Below, piece after piece: positions 62,238-64,000 of a DNA stretch of 64,000 nucleotides; positions within the stretch are counted from its first letter, which is position 1, and each line of letters starts with the position of its first letter. The stretch is from Planctomycetota bacterium (lineage in GTDB: Bacteria > Planctomycetota > J058). The notes beneath the pieces are model-generated. The model worked only from the letters and a program-made list of their open reading frames with translations, was not told where the DNA came from and did no database searches. A program made the translations under genes and the position numbers. The stretch is from positions 55,413 through 119,412 of the forward strand of contig JAMLIC010000028.1 of NCBI GenBank assembly GCA_023954375.1, given 5' to 3'.

Positions 62238-64000
62238 ATGCCCAGGTTCGAGGTCCTCGACGGGAAGGAGGCCGGCAAGGTCGTCGAGCTGACCTCCGAC
62301 GAGGCGTGCGACGTGGGCACGTCGCGGCGGGCCAGGCTGCGCATCCCGGACCGCGGGATCTCCTACTCCCACGCGCGGATCGTGTACGAGGGCGACGGCT
62401 TCGTCCTGCGCGACCTGCGCTCGACCGAGGGCACCTTCGTCAACGGGGCGCGCGTCGACGAGGCGCGCCTCCGCTCGGGCGACGAGATCACCTTCGGCAA
62501 GACGCGCGTCCGCTTCCTCGACGCCAGCCAGGTCGAGCCCGCCGCGGCCGCCGGGGCGGAGGCCCCGGCGCCCGCGCCCGCGCCTGCGCCCCCGCCTGCG
62601 ACGGGCCGCTTCGAGAAGCCCGTGCCCGGCACCGGCCGCTTCGAGAGGCCCGCGCCTGGCACCGGCCGCTTCGAGAAGCCGGCGCCCGCGACGGGCCGCT
62701 TCGAGAAGCCCGCGCCTGGCACCGGCCGCTTCGAGCGGCCCGCGCCGGCCGCGGCCGCGCCGGACGAGACCACGGACGCCGGCGGCCTCGCGCGGGCCCT
62801 CGACGAGGCCAGGGCCGAGGCCGCCCGCGCGGGCGAGCGCGCCGGCGTGGCCGAGCGCGAGCGAGAGGCGGCGCTCGAGCGCGCGCGGGCCGAGGTCGAC
62901 GCGAGCGCCGCCCAGGCGGCTGCGGCCGAGGCGCAGGCGGAGGCCGCCCGCGCCGAGCGCGACCAGGCCGCCGCGGAGCGCGACCGGGTCCGCGCCGCGC
63001 TCGCGGCGGCGGAGCAGGCGCGCGACGCCGCGAGCGACGAGGCGGCGCGGGCTCGCGTCGAGGCCGAGGCGCTGTCGGCGCGGATCACCGACGCCGACCG
63101 GGCCCGCGACGAGGCCGTCGCCCAGCGGGAGGCGGCGCAGGAGGCGCTCCGGCAGGCGACGGCGACGACGGAGGCCGCGCGCGCCGAGCGCGACCAGGCC
63201 GTCGCGCAGACGGAGGCCGCGCGCGCCGAGCGCGACCAGGCCGTCGCGCAGACGGAGGCCGCGCGCGCCGAGCGCGACCAGGCCGTCGGGGCCGTGCGGG
63301 CGGAGCGTGACGCCGCGGCCGGGGAGCGCGACGCCGCCCGCCGTGACGCCAACGCCGCGGCGGAGCGGGCCGACTCGCAGGCCCAGGCGGCCAGGGCTGC
63401 CGAGGAGGAGCGAGCGCGCGTGCAGGCGGCCCTGGACGCCGCCCTCGGCGCGCGCCGGGCCGGCGAGGAGGAGCTGGCGGCGGTCCGCGCCGCGCGCGAC
63501 GAGCTGGCCGCGCGGCTGGCGGCCGTCGAGCGCGAGGCCGACGGGCTGCGTCAGGAGGCCGGCGCCGCCGCCGAGCGGGCCCGGACCGAGCAGGCGCGGC
63601 TCGAGGGCGCCCTGCAGCAGGCGCAGGCCGAGGCGGGCGCGCTCGAGGCGGCGCGCGCCCGGGCGGCGAGCGAGGGCGAGCGCCACGCGGCCCGCGCGGG
63701 CGACCTCGAGGCCGTGGCCGGGCGGCTCCGCGAGCGGCTCGAGGCCGAGGCGGCGGGCCGCGCGAGCGACGCCGAGGCGGCGCGGGGCGAGCTGGCGCAG
63801 GCGCGTCGCGAGCGCGACGAGGCCCGCGCCGAGCGCGAGGCGCTGCGCGAGCGGGCGCAGGGCGCCGAGGACGAGGCCCGGCGCCTGCAGGAGCGCCTGG
63901 ACGCGGCCGCGCAGCAGCGCGAGCAGGCGGCCCAGGGGGCCGACGCCGAGGTGGCCGCCGTGCGCCGGGGGGGCGGCCCGCGGGGGACCGCGCGCGACCC
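62238..64000 (+). CDS. FHA-domain coiled-coil protein, 3' end outside the window
   Basis: The reading frame is open from ATG 62238 (behind GGGGGAGGG) to the window end, giving at least 587 residues. Residues 1-97 are an FHA phosphothreonine-binding domain with CDVGTSRRARLRIPDRGISYSHARI and DLRSTEGTFVNGARV. Five repeats of a ten-residue unit (TGRFEKPAPG-like) form a flexible linker (about 122-171). The rest is a very long Ala/Arg/Glu coiled coil with at least three exact 14-residue repeats (EAARAERDQAVAQT). It may act as a phospho-dependent scaffold for the Ser/Thr kinases in this window, which is inference. Confidence 0.85.
   Translation, partial: MPRFEVLDGKEAGKVVELTSDEACDVGTSRRARLRIPDRGISYSHARIVYEGDGFVLRDLRSTEGTFVNGARVDEARLRSGDEITFGKTRVRFLDASQVEPAAAAGAEAPAPAPAPAPPPATGRFEKPVPGTGRFERPAPGTGRFEKPAPATGRFEKPAPGTGRFERPAPAAAAPDETTDAGGLARALDEARAEAARAGERAGVAEREREAALERARAEVDASAAQAAAAEAQAEAARAERDQAAAERDRVRAALAAAEQARDAASDEAARARVEAEALSARITDADRARDEAVAQREAAQEALRQATATTEAARAERDQAVAQTEAARAERDQAVAQTEAARAERDQAVGAVRAERDAAAGERDAARRDANAAAERADSQAQAARAAEEERARVQAALDAALGARRAGEEELAAVRAARDELAARLAAVEREADGLRQEAGAAAERARTEQARLEGALQQAQAEAGALEAARARAASEGERHAARAGDLEAVAGRLRERLEAEAAGRASDAEAARGELAQARRERDEARAEREALRERAQGAEDEARRLQERLDAAAQQREQAAQGADAEVAAVRRGGGPRGTARD
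62601..62750. repeat. Five 30-nt repeats in the FHA gene
   Basis: Five in-frame 30-nt units encode TGRFEKPAPG-like decapeptides with Lys/Arg and Gly/Ala variation. Confidence 0.9.
63171..63290. repeat. 42-nt tandem repeats in the FHA coiled coil
   Basis: Nearly three exact copies of a 42-nt unit (starting at 63171, 63213 and 63255) encode two heptads each, so duplication preserves the coiled-coil register. Confidence 0.9.

Overview
This is a gene-dense, very GC-rich stretch (by eye about three quarters G+C) of a Gram-negative-type bacterial chromosome. Envelope genes include an OmpA-family lipoprotein, an MltA-like lytic transglycosylase, several secreted or lipoprotein precursors, two proteins that look like outer-membrane barrels, and the tail of a PilT/PilU pilus ATPase. 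Three eukaryotic-type Ser/Thr kinases (two with long TPR tails), prokaryotic RING-like zinc fingers, an FHA protein and a CACCACGGAGGACACGGAGG-type inverted repeat fit best with Planctomycetota. Myxococcota or another high-GC phylum cannot be excluded from sequence alone. GTG and TTG starts are common, and many neighbours overlap by 4 nt (GTGA or ATGA), so translational coupling is the rule.

Layout. 1-9.2 kb: pilus ATPase tail, a very large PAS/GAF hybrid histidine kinase coupled to a trypsin-like lipoprotein, and a second PAS sensor whose degenerate GGDEF/EAL end is split by two frameshifts. 9.2-15.4 kb: fatty acid desaturase pair, Bor-like lipoprotein, MltA, tRNA-Arg(CCT), an HNH protein, seryl-tRNA synthetase and an outer-membrane protein. 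15.5-23.5 kb: Ser/Thr kinase, aldehyde dehydrogenase, a repeat-filled gap, a RING-like protein, squalene/phytoene synthase and a copper P-type ATPase.

23.5-33.5 kb holds the most interesting unit: one minus-strand operon of a small secreted protein, a WGR-DUF4132 protein, a MoxR-type AAA ATPase, a DUF5682 protein, a von Willebrand A protein and a double-SWIM zinc protein. Every junction overlaps or is 1 nt apart. It matches the content and order of the uncharacterised E. coli yehI-yehL-yehM-yehP-yehQ genes. An AAA ATPase with a VWA partner suggests an ATP-driven remodelling machine. The WGR and SWIM modules suggest nucleic-acid or protein targeting. The function is unknown.

33.5-40.6 kb: a divergently transcribed ABC exporter operon with a large membrane-anchored partner, ferrochelatase, and a small conserved protein. 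40.8-50.5 kb: a PhyH-type dioxygenase, two coupled Ser/Thr kinase-TPR receptors and mfd. 50.5-54.2 kb: a repeat-rich gap, enoyl-CoA hydratase, polysaccharide deacetylase, a frame-broken glycosyltransferase and a ClpP variant. 54.2-64 kb: a second RING-like protein, an aminotransferase, a gap with three strong hairpins and a MITE-like element, an uncharacterised protein, an Asp-rich repeat protein, an OmpA lipoprotein, a geranylgeranyl-reductase-like flavoprotein, a second barrel-like protein and an FHA/coiled-coil protein running off the window end.

Several in-frame low-complexity expansions and two genes with pairs of same-direction frame changes deserve checking for assembly error.
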